Part shown: positions 33,840 to 44,650 of the stretch, in pieces
How positions within the stretch are numbered: position 1 is the stretch's first letter
Layout: each line of letters starts with the position of its first letter
From: Bagarius yarrelli
Taxonomy: Eukaryota; Chordata; Actinopteri; Siluriformes; Sisoridae
Length of the DNA stretch: 64,000 nt
Assembly: GCA_005784505.1 (NCBI GenBank)
Contig: VCAZ01000008.1
Span: forward strand, 8,576,763 to 8,640,762
Direction: 5' to 3'
Notes under the pieces: generated by a model
Seen by the model: only the letters and a program-made list of their open reading frames with translations
Databases searched by the model: none
What the model was told of the DNA's origin: nothing
Position numbers and translations under genes: made by a program

Positions 33840-34180
33840 CTCAGAAGTGCTTAATGGTCAGTTTGTGCTTTGAGAGGAATTCATTTGGGATGCAGCTGGT
33901 TATGCGCTGCGTTTCAAAGTAGCGCTTTGTTAAAGGAAGTCAAGGCTCATGCCAGAGCAATGGCATTAACAGCAGGCCGTAAGGTTACAGCTTGATGAAA
34001 AGCTAAGCCATAATAATATGAATTTTTTGCATAATGTATGCTCAAAGCCTGGTCAAAGGCAGCAAACGATCCGTGTGTTTGGAATAACATCCTATTTACT
34101 AGCTGCTTTGATGAGATGGATATAAATCATTATGCAACATTTTTCTACTAAAGAGTTCATAATTCATGAAAGAGTCACAT
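33840..34180. promoter_or_regulatory. Candidate non-coding regulatory block
   Basis: Repeat-free, with two TCF/LEF-like words 11 bp apart (TCAAAG at 34042-34047, TCAAAGG at 34053-34059). 'ataatatgaattttttgcat' and 'tcataattcatgaaag' also occur. Function is inferred from texture only. Confidence 0.3.
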
Positions 34181-34490
34181 GACGTAAGCCTGTTTTTTAA
34201 TTTAATGTGCTATTCCTGAAAATTAAGGATAGTACATTACCCCTCACCCAATAATACATATTAAAAATACTGAGCATCATATTTAAAATACTTTAACTAC
34301 TTGCTATTTCATGCAGCATAATTATGTATGTATTACTAAGGAATCTTGGTAACACATACAAGCATTTTATGCATTAATTGCCATAATATGGTGCCATAAC
34401 TTTTTTTAGAAGGTAATGACCACTAAGAAAAATGGAGATGATAAGATGTTTTTCGAACAAAGTTTAGGTCTCTTATGTACAGTAAAATAA
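34181..34490. other. No gene or repeat recognised
   Basis: AT-rich unique sequence. Confidence 0.5.
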
Positions 34491-34671
34491 AAGTGGTAGC
34501 GCAGTGATTAAGGTGTTGGAATTGGGGTTCGATTTCCAGCACCACCAAACTGCCACTGCTGGACCCCTGAGCAAAGCCCTTAAACCCCCAATTGCTCAGT
34601 TGTATAAAAGAGATAAAAATAAGTGACTCTGGAAAAGGGCGTCTGCTGAATGGCACATATGTAATGTTACA
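34491..34671 (+). mobile_element. SINE A copy 11
   Basis: 'gtggtagcgcagtgattaag', 'ggggttcgatttccagcacc', 'caattgctcagttgtataaa'. The 'ctgctaattggaagatc' stretch is deleted. Confidence 0.8.
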
Positions 34672-34721
34672 GAATAAGTCAATTGTTGTGCCAAATATGA
34701 ACAACATATGGATCCCATGAT

Positions 34722-34756
34722 GATGTGTCCGCAAACTTTTGGCCATATTGTGTATC
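34722..34756 (-). mobile_element. Tc1-derived terminus, minus orientation
   Basis: 'gtccgcaaacttttggccat' then 'attgtgtat' is the reverse of the left end of the 28.9 kb element. Only the terminus remains. Confidence 0.55.
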
Positions 34757-34841
34757 TGGATTTAAAGAATTAGTTTTTATCTGACTCACATTTTCCAACA
34801 AACCCTTTCAGACACTGATTTGCTTTAATAAACAGTGTGAT

Positions 34842-34938
34842 GGGCCAGCGCCATGGTTTAATGGGTTAGGGCACCATCACCTAAATGCGCGGTTGCGTTC
34901 CGGCGACCCAGGTCCCACCCCCCTCCCTCATCCCCATT

Positions 34939-34987
<49 letters not shown>

Positions 34988-35022
34988 CTATTAATAAAGG
35001 CAAATGGCCAAAAAAAACAAAT
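34842..35022 (+). mobile_element. Candidate unassigned SINE with (TC)n and A-rich tail
   Basis: The head 'gggccagcgccatggtttaa' and 'gcggttgcgttccggcgacc' resembles a tRNA-derived sequence. A (TC)22 tract (34941-34984) follows, then 'attaataaagg' and an A-rich end. The order head, simple repeat, AATAAA and A-run suggests a retroposed transcript. Single copy in the window. Confidence 0.4.
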
Positions 35023-35360
35023 AAGCTGAATGATGTAACAAACACACTACACATTTTCCTTAACACCTTCTACCACTTTCCTATTTCTCAGTTATCTATC
35101 AACTCTTTTACTAAAGTCTTAACTCAGCTACTCTTTAGCAGTGTGTCAGCCATGATATCCCAAGATGCTTTGCTCTCATTTCCTTATTTGGCACTCCCAT
35201 TTTGTTTTGACACTTTGTTTAATCTATATCTGGATTTGGTGTAGAGGGGCAGGTAAAGGGAGAACAAAACCAACTGGCAGGTTTTGACAGCACAGTGTTA
35301 CAGGTTGTACTCGTTTTTTTTCTCCACAAAGCCTCTTAGTGCGTCTCTCCTAATCCCAGT
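35023..35360. other. No gene recognised
   Basis: An open frame entering from the (TC)n tract has no recognisable domain. Confidence 0.5.
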
Positions 35361-35496
35361 ATGTGTGTGTGTGTGTGTGTGAGACTGATGTTTGTGCTCT
35401 GAATAAATAAACACAGATTTTGCCTACCTGACCCAGTGAACTCCAGAACTATACTGTCAATGAAGCTTAGTGTGTTTGTCCCATCACCCACTGTTC

Positions 35497-35542
<46 letters not shown>
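35361..35542. repeat. Paired (GT)n ... (CA)n arrays
   Basis: (GT) 35361-35382 and (CA)21 35500-35542, 117 bp apart. Confidence 0.9.
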
Positions 35543-35550
<8 letters not shown>

Positions 35551-35920
35551 TTTGGCAAAGGTTGCTTAGGAACTTAAGTCACACTGATTGCATAAAGTGT
35601 GTTGTTTTTTAATTTTATTTTTTTTTAATTCATAAGGAATAAAAAAACAGGACAGTTTGTGCTACAATCGGAATCCAATCACTGATAGTTTGGTATGATG
35701 TAATGAGTCAAATGTAACTCTTTAATGTGATGTTACCCACAACGCTGAAAAATACTTAAACTGGTTAATTATTGTAAATCTGTGATTTGATGTCACATAC
35801 TGAACTATTGGAGGAGCTGCTGTGACAGACAGTGTAATCAACACCGGCTGACCAATCAGATCTTAGCTTACAATCATCACTTTTTGCCAATAATTCATGC
35901 TTTTAATGAATGGCTTAGTG
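35543..35920. other. No gene or repeat recognised
   Basis: AT-rich unique sequence. Confidence 0.5.
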
Positions 35921-36776
35921 CAGGGGTCCCCTAACATTTTTTCGTAGGGGCCACATAATCTTCCATTTTTGAATAGAAAAATAATTAAAGTGACTCCCAG
36001 TGTTATTCTGTAGATTTAATAATGATTTTAAATGTACTTATTTTGCCTTTTAATGCTATAATAGGTTATTATTTTGTTATAAATAGACAGACAAATGAGC
36101 AAGAGTGTCCTAAATAACGAGTTTTTCGAGTCGTCTCTCGGCTGTTTTTTTGCTTTGAGTTTCAAGCTAAAATTTGGGTTAAGAGCCAACTTCAGACACC
36201 CAACCGCTAGTTGGTTTAACGAACGCCACAGTGAACACTGTAACATCCGTCCAGCGTCCCATGTCTCACACGATAGATAGTCAAAAAAGTGCGCTAGCAA
36301 GTGCGTTAGCAAGTGGAGTCGTCTGATCTCCAAGGTAAATGCTGTACATTATACTTAATAAAAACAGTTTATTGCACTGCATTTTATTGTATTGTTTTTT
36401 TTTATACAATATTCGTTATTTATAAGTATATATTTTTTTAAAAACATGTAACAAAAAAAAATTGCGGTGTTCTTTTGGGGACCCGGAACGGATTATTGGC
36501 ATTTCAGATGAGACAGATCGCCATTTTTTTGCATTAAAAATTAAACCAGAAATATTCACAAATTAATTTTTGGTTCACTGTAACGTTCTAACAAATAATT
36601 GGGCAACCTTAATAACTAAAGGAATTTTAGTTTGTAAGCCAAAATCTGTTATCAAGTAGAGATATTATATGAGTAAAACATATATTTATATTACATATAT
36701 TTAATATGACTCCATTTCTCATTGTTCAGTGGGCGGGTCCAAATGTGGAGGCGGGCCTTAGTTTGGAGACTCCTGG
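35921..36776. mobile_element. hAT-like non-autonomous element, composite
   Basis: Ends are imperfect inverted repeats: CAGGGGTCCCCTAAC on the left and CAGGAGTCTCCAAAC on the reversed right (12 of 15 match). The interior 36214-36500 is an inverted copy of 54040-54340: shared words 'gccacagtgaaca', 'gttagcaagtggagtc' and 'tgcggtgtt'. So either the interior is a second nested family or both loci hold one long family. A 61-codon frame at 36095-36280 lies inside and is not convincing. Confidence 0.5.
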
Positions 36777-37920
36777 CTTGAAATAAGAAAAGAAAAATTT
36801 TCCACAAACTAAAAACTTCCAAACGGTTAAAGATCAAGCAAGTGGGCGGGGCTAGTGGTTAGCGGTTATTGGTAAGTTTTCTCATGCCGCTATTCATACA
36901 AAATCCAATTAAATTGTTTCTCGTAAAGGAATTCTGTGCAAGCGTGTTGGCCTACCGATGATGTGGGTTGCCAGGTCTTCGTGCCAGAGACCAGTTTAAT
37001 AGTCAAAAAAATTTAATTCACTTCCTTAAAATGTAAAATCTGAATCCACCCCAACATCATGACTAACACTGGCAAACAAACTATGGTTATATTTACAGTG
37101 TAGTATAAGTCCAGGCACCAACCAGGGAAATAAAGTCAACCTTCATTATTCCAAAGGAATTCCTTGGGAAAACTAAATGTTTTTATTTAACCTGTAATTC
37201 TCCAAGTTCGTTTTCGGTTATTTCCAACATTGTGACCACGACTAACTTCTTTTCTTTTCTTTATATTAAAACACAAAACTGTTGAAAGTCTCCAGCTCTC
37301 ACATGAAGCTGTAGGTCTACTTGTTCTTCTCGGTTGTCTCATGTCTCTCGCTTGCCCACACACTTCACGCACACGTTTTTAGAAAGCAAAACAGCCTGGA
37401 ATATGAATCAAAAAAGTGGCACCCTGTAATTCTGAGGCGGAACGGTTTGAAATCCTCTGAGAATTCTTTTCACAGGAGCCAGATGGCTGTGGAGGCTGAA
37501 GCACTGTATCACTGACATGGCAGAACCAGAAAACAGTGAAACGGAGATGCTTTCAATCACACACTTTTCCTTCATTTGGTGCAAGATATTTATTTTTACA
37601 TATTCCCTATTGACCTATTTCTTACTCATGCTATCAGTCATATCAGTTTTAATGCGCGCTCAGTGACAGCTACGGTGCTACTGATGTATTTAAACAGGAA
37701 GTTGAACTAATTTCCTGAGATGCGCCTACATTTAATTTGTTTGGAGAACCCCCCTCCCCCTTTCTTCCAACCCCCATATTTGACTTTTACCTACTTCTTT
37801 CTGTCTTTTAAACTTTTTTGACAAAAATTTTGTCCATGCTTTCTTTTCCTGTGTGAATAAAACTGTTTTCATTAATGCTGCGTCATTAGTCTTGTTACTG
37901 CGTAGCTGCGCTGCATTTCA
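36777..37920. other. No gene or repeat recognised
   Basis: Unique sequence, with a C-rich stretch at 37749-37778. Confidence 0.5.
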
Positions 37921-38065
37921 GAATGTCGAGGCTGACGTCACGGTGTGGCCTTCCTGCTCCTCGTTTTTAAGTGCGTGGGCGTCCGAACGAGGAAGTCAGA
38001 GGCAGAATGACATCCATTCATACGTCTGAGTCTCCCACATGACGTCTAACGACAGAGATCAGAAC
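37921..38065. promoter_or_regulatory. CpG-bearing segment with a full CRE
   Basis: Local rise in CpG and GC in an AT-rich setting. It contains the palindromic CRE TGACGTCA at 37933-37940 and a second 'tgacgtct' at 38040-38047. A promoter cannot be inferred: no start region, downstream exon or TATA context was found. Confidence 0.2.
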
Positions 38066-39066
38066 CTCGAGTGGTCATTTTGGGTAACTTTGTAAAATAT
38101 ACAGATGTTTGTTCAGTGTTTTGCTTTCTCTGTTCTGAGACTCAGCAGCTGCCTCTGCATTTTCCATCTGCTTTACTGCTGGCGCGTTTCATTTCTCCTA
38201 GTACTAACAGAACCGGCTTTTCTCAGGCACGGACTGTTCCTAAACAGCTGCACAAAGTAGCAGGTTTTGGATTTAATCTTAGTTACATCAGACTTTTTTT
38301 CGGAGGAAATGATTATAATCCGTTCGTCAATTACTCAGAAATGTTTTCTCCAAATCGAATCTTTCTTCTGTCACAATTAGGAAATGAAGAGACACAAATC
38401 AGAACCATGTTTAGGAGTTTAATCCTTTTTTTTAAGCCATGCAATCATATCACAAGCTTATCCCGAAGAACTTTTTTCTGACTGACTGTGGCACAGGATT
38501 TTCCTTCTTAGTTTTTGTAATGTAGGACATTCCCACTGAGCCTTTTGGATTAAAAAAAAATTCACAAATCAAAGCATTTTAATCCACCGGTAAAAAAAAG
38601 GCTATCTTAACATTTAAATGTATAGATGGATTATGTGCTGCTCATGCTGCATCATAGGGATGGCATGACAGCTCTATTTGCCGTCTTCTTCAAGCATGAG
38701 CGCATGATTGCCCATGATTGGCTAGTGTCGCCGTGATTGACAGGGGAGAAAAAGCTTGAGCATTGTTGTTCTTTTGGACTACCAAATACGGACGTCTGAG
38801 ACACTATGGGAAATCAAAGTGGCGACCTCTGGATGATAGGGTGAACGAGGCTGTGGAGGTGTGTGGAGTATTTTATAGGAATTTAAAAATGGATAAAGCT
38901 GTGGATGAGAATTTTACATTTTGTGAATGATTTTTCATACCGTATAGGGTGAAGCTAGTAAAAAGCTGTGTTATAAAACAACCACGTCATTCTTAAATTA
39001 TACAATTATTCATTAAAGCTTCTTACATGTAACTGCAGTCTCTCTCTCTCTCTCTCTATATATATA
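38066..39066. other. No gene recognised; short repeat at 38690-38770
   Basis: A 136-codon plus frame (38071-38481) has no recognisable domain. 38690-38770 resembles 51640-51705 ('gtgattgacaggggagaaa' versus 'gtgattgataaagggg'). Confidence 0.45.
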
Positions 39067-39155
39067 TAGCAGTGGTGCCTTGGTGTAGCTGGGAATCGAA
39101 CCTTCAATCTTCAGGTTGGTAGTCCAACACCTTAACCATGAGCCACCACTTTCCC
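39067..39155 (-). mobile_element. SINE A fragment, minus orientation
   Basis: 'gctgggaatcgaaccttcaa', 'tagtccaacaccttaaccat'. Tail lost; preceded by (TC)n(TA)n at 39040-39069. Confidence 0.7.
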
Positions 39156-39186
39156 CATATGTATATTTACCTTCTTATAAGATTTT

Positions 39187-39390
39187 GTAAGTGGTGTCTT
39201 ATTGGATAATTTATTGCACTGCCTAATAAAAGATCATGAGTTCAAATACCAAGACCACCAAGCTGCCACTTCAGGACTTCTAGGCAAGGCCCCCAATCGT
39301 CAAATGCTGAGTTGGATAGAAAAAATGAGATAAATGTGAGATGCTCTGAATAACAGCATATAGTAAATGCCAGAATTGTAAATGTAAATG
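39187..39390 (+). mobile_element. SINE A copy, strongly diverged
   Basis: Recognisable order: 'atgagttcaaatacc', 'ccaccaagctgccacttcag', 'ataaatgtgagatgctctga', 'aaatgccagaattgtaaatg'. An old copy. Confidence 0.65.
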
Positions 39391-39599
39391 TCTTGTTGGA
39401 GAGGCTTGGACTCCAGAAGACCTCAGCAATCCGAGCCACAAACTGCTTTCTCTGCTGCTCTTAGGTAGGTGGTACCACAGTATTAGGAAATTACTGAACT
39501 CTGAACACCTGAACATGAGATATCACAGTATTGGCTAGCACATCATCCATTCAATCCAGAGCAAAGTGTAAAATAAATATAAATAAATAAAATAAACAT

Positions 39600-39841
39600 T
39601 CAACTTCATTGTGCAAGGTATGTGTACAGGGCCAATGAAATGCAGTGTTTTCACATATCTCATCTCAGTAAGTTGGGGTCAGGGTACAGGGTCAGCTATG
39701 ATGCAGCACCCCTGGAGCAGGAGGGGTCTTGCTCAAGGACCCAACGGTGGTTGGCTTGCTGGTGGTGGGGCTTGAGCCCAGGTGTTTTGGGTCTCCAGAT
39801 CAGCAGCTCAGCACCTTAACCATTTGAGCCACCACTGCCCC
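39600..39841 (-). mobile_element. SINE B copy 3, minus orientation
   Basis: Full-length: 'ttcattgtgcaaggtatgtg', 'cagggtcagctatgatgcag', 'caaggacccaacggtggttg', 'tgagcccaggtgttttgggt', 'ccttaaccatttgagccacc'. Best reference for the family together with 56.1 kb. Confidence 0.85.
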
Positions 39842-39969
39842 AAAATTCTCAAAATTAAACAGATCAGTACTGGTAGTGTAGATCACAAAACATAGTGTAA
39901 CAACACCCAAAACTGTTGGAAAAGAGTGACATTGGAAAAAAATTGAGCACCTTTTTTTGTACAAATGTA

Positions 39970-40160
39970 AAATGCCAGGTATTTGAGGAAGAGTTAAGTT
40001 ATCAATCGTCTCATCAAGACAGCCAGTGACTTGAAGGCAGTTTATTCCACCGTCTCGGTGCCAAAATGGAGAATAGTTTTGAAGCAGACCTATCTTAGGG
40101 GATGGTGGGACACTTCAAGTGGTGCTTGTGGATCTGAGGGAACGCGGTGCAAAGCGAGGG
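39970..40160 (+). repeat. Interspersed repeat family E, copy 2
   Basis: 'gtttattccaccgtctcggt', 'cctatcttaggggatggtgg' match 13163-13258. This copy extends further, to 'gcggtgcaaagcgaggggtg'. Confidence 0.5.
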
Positions 40161-41063
40161 GTGATGAGTGCTGTAAGATTTTTACAGTTACTGGAATCCA
40201 GAAGATAATCCAGAATCCAGAACTAATATTATTGTTACACTACTGTATGTACTGTGCATAATCTACTGTGTAGTTTTTAAAACAATGCATCATTACTGTA
40301 TCGCATATTCCGATTTTATAGACAGATTATTAATTGTTCATATGATTATTAAGGATTATTAACCCTGATTATTAATTAGTCCATATTTCAGTGCAGTATT
40401 TGAGCCGCAGCTGAGATTTTTACTTAGTTCCACACACGTGTTAACACTAGTGATGTAATTTGATGTAAAGATTTTGTGCATTAATAAATTAATTTACTTT
40501 ATCTTTATCTAGGTTTTCCTACTTATGTTTTATTTAGGACCATTTTTGATACTTGATAAACTATTATAGTATATTTTTTTAATCCCACCTCATTAAAATG
40601 TTGCATAATAAATACACTCGGTGGTATTTGCAGTGTTATTGGTTATTAAAAAGCTATGTATATGATTTGAGTGCTTCAGAATTTCGTTATGGACCAGTTA
40701 TAACTGGCTACCGCTATACAACCCAGATCAGTGATCAAACAGAGAGTAAATAAACAAAGAAACAGCAATGGTAGCAGTAAAAGGCACACCAGAGTGCCAG
40801 AGACACAGGATGGCTCTAGTGCTCATTTATTTAACAAAGCTAAAAGGATGGGATGCAGAGAAGAGGAAAAAAAGGCACGACTGGGGTTTTCTCACAAATG
40901 TATTCATGCTGCTGTCTCCTCGACCCGGAGCAAACAAGCAAACAAAGGAACTGGAAATGAAATTGCATGTAATCTCAGGAAAAAAGGTCTCTCTGCTAGA
41001 ACAGTGTGTTGTGGCTGTGGTTTGAAATAGCATCACATTTGTAAATAAATAAAACAAAACAAA
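40161..41063. other. No gene recognised
   Basis: Overlapping frames on both strands at 40731-41057 are featureless. Confidence 0.5.
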
Positions 41064-41229
<166 letters not shown>

Positions 41230-41304
41230 AAAGATTTAAAGAAATATTATTTTTTACAGTTTATTAGTACACCATAACTACGACCTAAAATATAATCATT
41301 TACT

Positions 41305-41493
41305 TTCATAGCATTTGGCAGACGTCCTTATTCAGAGCGACCTACATTTATCTCTTTTACCCAACTGAGTGGCAATTGGGGGTTAAGGGTCTTGCCCAGT
41401 GGCCCAACGGTGGTAACTTGTTGGTGCTGGGAATCCAACCGAGATCTTCCAATTTGCAGTCCAACACCTTTAGCACTGAGCTACCACTTCACT
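41305..41493 (-). mobile_element. SINE A copy, minus orientation
   Basis: 'catttggcagacgtccttat', 'caattgggggttaagggtct', 'gctgggaatccaaccgagat', 'ttagcactgagctaccactt'. Near full length. Confidence 0.85.
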
Positions 41494-41499
41494 ATTAAT

Positions 41500-41610
41500 T
41501 TACATTTACAGCATTTGGCTGATGCCTTTATTCAGAGCGACTTACATTTATCTCTTCAATACAACTGAGTGGCAATTGGTGGAATCGAACCCAGATCTTC
41601 CAATTAGTGA
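41500..41610 (-). mobile_element. SINE A copy, minus, internally deleted
   Basis: Tail 'ttacatttacagcatttggc' and 'ttcagagcgacttacattta' joins directly to 'ggtggaatcgaacccagatc'. It shares the unusual 'tgagtggcaattgg' with the neighbouring copy, so a local tandem duplication followed by deletion is possible. Confidence 0.8.
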
Positions 41611-41614
41611 AGAA

Positions 41615-41692
41615 CCCGAAAAGAACATGCACAATCCCCAACCATAGAGGTCTGACACAACTGTGCTAACCTCCAAGCCATTGTGCCCCCTG
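41615..41692 (-). mobile_element. SINE C head fragment, minus orientation
   Basis: 'agaacatgcacaatccccaa', 'gctaacctccaagccattgt' and 'gccccc' correspond to the SINE C head region. Body absent. Confidence 0.5.
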
Positions 41693-42161
41693 AAAGCCCC
41701 TTAATATTTTCCTAGTTTATTAGCTACGCTTTAAATGCATTCTTTGTGTATATGTGTGTTCCTAGGGCCGATTGCATGTGTTTTTCTAGCAAAAAAAAAA
41801 ATAAAATCCCCCTCTGGTTTCATCTGCCTTTGAGCTGTTCACCGCTTTGTCAATCCTTCGTGCTCCACTTTGAATCCTATGAAGTGTTTGCTTGTGGAGG
41901 AACATGTGCAAGCATTTGCAGAAACGCCGCCTGCCTCCAGAAACAAGAAGATCAAGGTTCGTTTTTTAAACATGCAACAGCAACAGCTTTCTTTAGTGTC
42001 TCCTTGTGTGTTTACAATCAGATGGAAATGCAGTTTTCTCTGGTTTTACTGTGGGTCAAAGTTTAACTTTGTGTTATTTTTTTTAGGATTGTGTGCTTCC
42101 TAGTTAGTGCCCTGGTTAGATTTCCAATCAATATGGAGAGGAATTAGTTTCTAATGCGGAG
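41693..42161. other. No gene recognised
   Basis: A 106-codon plus frame (41746-42066) includes a Cys-rich stretch but no family I recognise. Confidence 0.45.
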
Positions 42162-42306
42162 TTACATTTACGTTTCTTGAATGTTTCAAGTGTTACATTT
42201 ATCTTTTTTTTTACCTAACTGAGCAGTTGAGGGTTAACCAGGGGCACAGCAGCGGCAGCTTGGTAGTTCTGGGATTTAAACCTACAATCTTCTAATTAGC
42301 AATCTT
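42162..42306 (-). mobile_element. SINE A copy, minus, diverged
   Basis: 'actgagcagttgagggttaa', 'ggcagcttggtagttctggg', 'caatcttctaattagcaatc'. Head missing. Confidence 0.7.
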
Positions 42307-42730
42307 AATTTATAGCCTTAATATATAGCATACTAAAATCCAAAAAACACATCATGGTCTCATATTTGCTTCTTGCATGGTTTAAATATTCATCAGCTTA
42401 CATTTTATTATAACTACATGTGTTTTCTTATAGTGTACGCTTAAATTTATACATTCCTGGACTATAAAAACTATAATCAAATAAATGATGGAGTGGATAT
42501 TTGACAAATAAAGAAATACCTTTATTAGGGAGGTTTTGGGCAAACACAAGCCAGCAGAACCGCGGTCTCTTGAGCATCTTTTTTTTTTTCATTGGATTTT
42601 GTTGCTGGTAGTGAACCAAAATTTCTCACAGGTGTTTCACCAAGTTGTGGTGGCTGCATAGAGCATAGCTTTAATTTAAAATTATTTTCAGGCTCATTAA
42701 ACCAGTCAGTGAGGTCTTGTCAGGACAAGT

Positions 42731-42918
42731 AAGGTGGTAGCACAGTTATTTAGGTGTTGGACTGCTAATTGAAAGATCGGTGTTCGATTCCCTGCACCAC
42801 CAGGTTACCACTACTGGGTCAAGGCTCTTAACCTCCAATTGCTCCCATGTATAAGGCAGATAAATGTAAGTTGCGTTGGATAAGGAAGTCTGCTAAACGC
42901 CATAAATGTAAATGTAGT
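42731..42918 (+). mobile_element. SINE A copy
   Basis: 'gtggtagcacagttatttag', 'ggactgctaattgaaagatc', 'gtgttcgattccctgcacca', tail 'gtaagttgcgttggataagg'. A good example of the tRNA-Ser-like anticodon region. Confidence 0.85.
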
Positions 42919-43309
42919 GGCTAATTGATTGTTCTTCATTGATAACAGGCTAACATGGTATCACGCTATACCAGTATATCAACTCAATCCCACTGGAGTT
43001 TCTGGATCCAACCTTGAGGAACATATGGTATGAACAATTAAAAATACATAATAAAATGAATTCCACCAGACCCCTCTTAGGTTTGATGTTTAAATTAGTC
43101 AACATACTCAATTAAAATCCTATCAATTTTGTCTACGATGGTGGAGAACCCTCTGATTTGTTATCCCTTCCTTTTTCGGCGGTAAGCTTATAATTACACT
43201 TGTTTACACATTGAGACTGCATGTTTGTCTGTGTTCTGGTTTTTTTTTTCAGTGTATGTTCCATAGATCTGTGCTTACAGGAGATAGGATCTGTTCTCTG
43301 AATTGCACC

Positions 43310-43510
43310 TCAGCTTGACTGATGAGCCTCCATTTGTTTCTATCATTAATTTAGGAACCGAGGCAGCTTGGATGAAGTCGGTGTGTAGTGAAACTGCATT
43401 TGTCATGGAATAAACGATTGCCATTGATGTGCAGCTCTGTGGTTAATGGAAATTTTAGATTATTTACAGCTTGAGGAAGAGGACGATTCAAAGCCGACGA
43501 GTTTGATGTA
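43310..43510. promoter_or_regulatory. Candidate non-coding regulatory block
   Basis: Unique, repeat-free, with 'tctatcattaatttagg', 'gattgccattgatgtgcag' and 'tggttaatggaaatttt'. No convincing frame. Confidence 0.25.
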
Positions 43511-44425
43511 GGAGGAGATGATAGATGGATCAAAGCCCTGGTTGGATGTATATTAATGTTTGTCTTGGCATGTGCACATGTATATCATGAGGATGTATTT
43601 GTGTGTCCATGCTTTGTAGGAAATCTGAAGCAATCAAAGCCTTTGGTGTGTTGGCGAATCCAAAATATTCACATATATATATTCAGGAAGCATACTGGCT
43701 TTCACCTTTCTCCTTGGAGTGAGACAGACATATGTATGTCTTGTGTGTTTTTGTGTCCCCATGGGACAAAGTTAAAAGCTAGCACACTTGCCTGAATCCT
43801 ACATTATGGATTAGAGACACGCTTCGAAGGGTGTGTATTGATGGTTGCCTTTGTACTTACATGTGTATACACACAGCAAATTTTTTTCATCCATAAAGTT
43901 CATGCAGATGTGAAGTTCAAGATCTTCTACGGACCAAGAATGGCAAGTGAAATAAAATACATTCAAAAAGACAAAAGCTTAATACACCTGAAACACATGC
44001 TGATAAATGCCAGCAGGGATTCAGGAAGGAGTTTCAGTGCAAGTAGATTAAATGGATAAAAATAGCAAGAATCAACAACTGTTGTGTAATGATAGATCTA
44101 ATCAAGACAGGGAGAAACTGTGATTTCTCAACAAGAAGAGTCTACATGTCTGTAGCAGATGTTTGATAAAGCACAACAGAACCTTAGCACTGGGGATAAG
44201 CTATCCTGCCTCCCTCAGGAATGGTATGAGGTTGGATGTTTGTGCAATGGTCTGGGGTCTTCCTGTTACAGAACTAATCCTGTTATCAGAAGCATTCTCT
44301 AGAACCTGCTGATAATGAGATTCTGAATTTTGGATGGTGGTAACATGGAAAATGGTGAATTCATAACACATTTTTTAATCTGGTATCTACTTAGCAAAAA
44401 TACAGCAATGTGGTTACGGAATCAG
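43511..44425. other. No gene or repeat recognised
   Basis: Two short plus frames (43556-43795, 43838-44059) are featureless. Confidence 0.5.
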
Positions 44426-44536
44426 GTATAGGGAAAGTGGTAATAGAATGAAAGATCTTGAGGTCAATTCCTAGGGCTAACAAGCTGCCATTGCTGGGTC
44501 ACCTAAGCAAAGCCTTTAACCTTTAATTGCTCTCTT
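44426..44536 (+). mobile_element. SINE A fragment
   Basis: 'agatcttgaggtcaattcct', 'aacaagctgccattgctggg', 'aagcctttaacctttaattg'. Cut off at the next repeat. Confidence 0.65.
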
Positions 44537-44650
44537 TGTAGAGTATCCAAAATCAGTACTCAAGTAAAAGTACAAGTACTTATGGCAATATTTACTCAAG
44601 TAAGAGTAAAAGTAACAATCTCAATAGTTACTCAAGTAAGAATAAAAAAT
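44537..44650. repeat. 'Stepwise AAGTA' hAT-like repeat
   Basis: 'gtactcaagtaaaagtacaa', 'ttactcaagtaagagtaaaa', 'agttactcaagtaagaataa'. It truncates a SINE A on its left, so it is the younger of the two. A right terminus was not resolved but may lie near 45.2 kb. Confidence 0.45.

Noticed and set aside
34885..35244. 119-codon open frame starting in a retroposon and running through (TC)n
   Set aside because: The N-terminal part is translated simple repeat; the rest has no domain.
37921..38065. Promoter of a protein-coding gene
   Set aside because: A CRE and some CpGs are present, but no downstream exon or start-site evidence.
38071..38481. 136-codon open frame on the plus strand
   Set aside because: No domain recognised, no splice-site or promoter context; part of the surrounding sequence is ordinary AT-rich DNA.
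41746..42066. Cys-containing 106-codon frame, considered as a small secreted protein
   Set aside because: No signal peptide of convincing shape, no cysteine pattern I recognise, and an overlapping frame is equally open.
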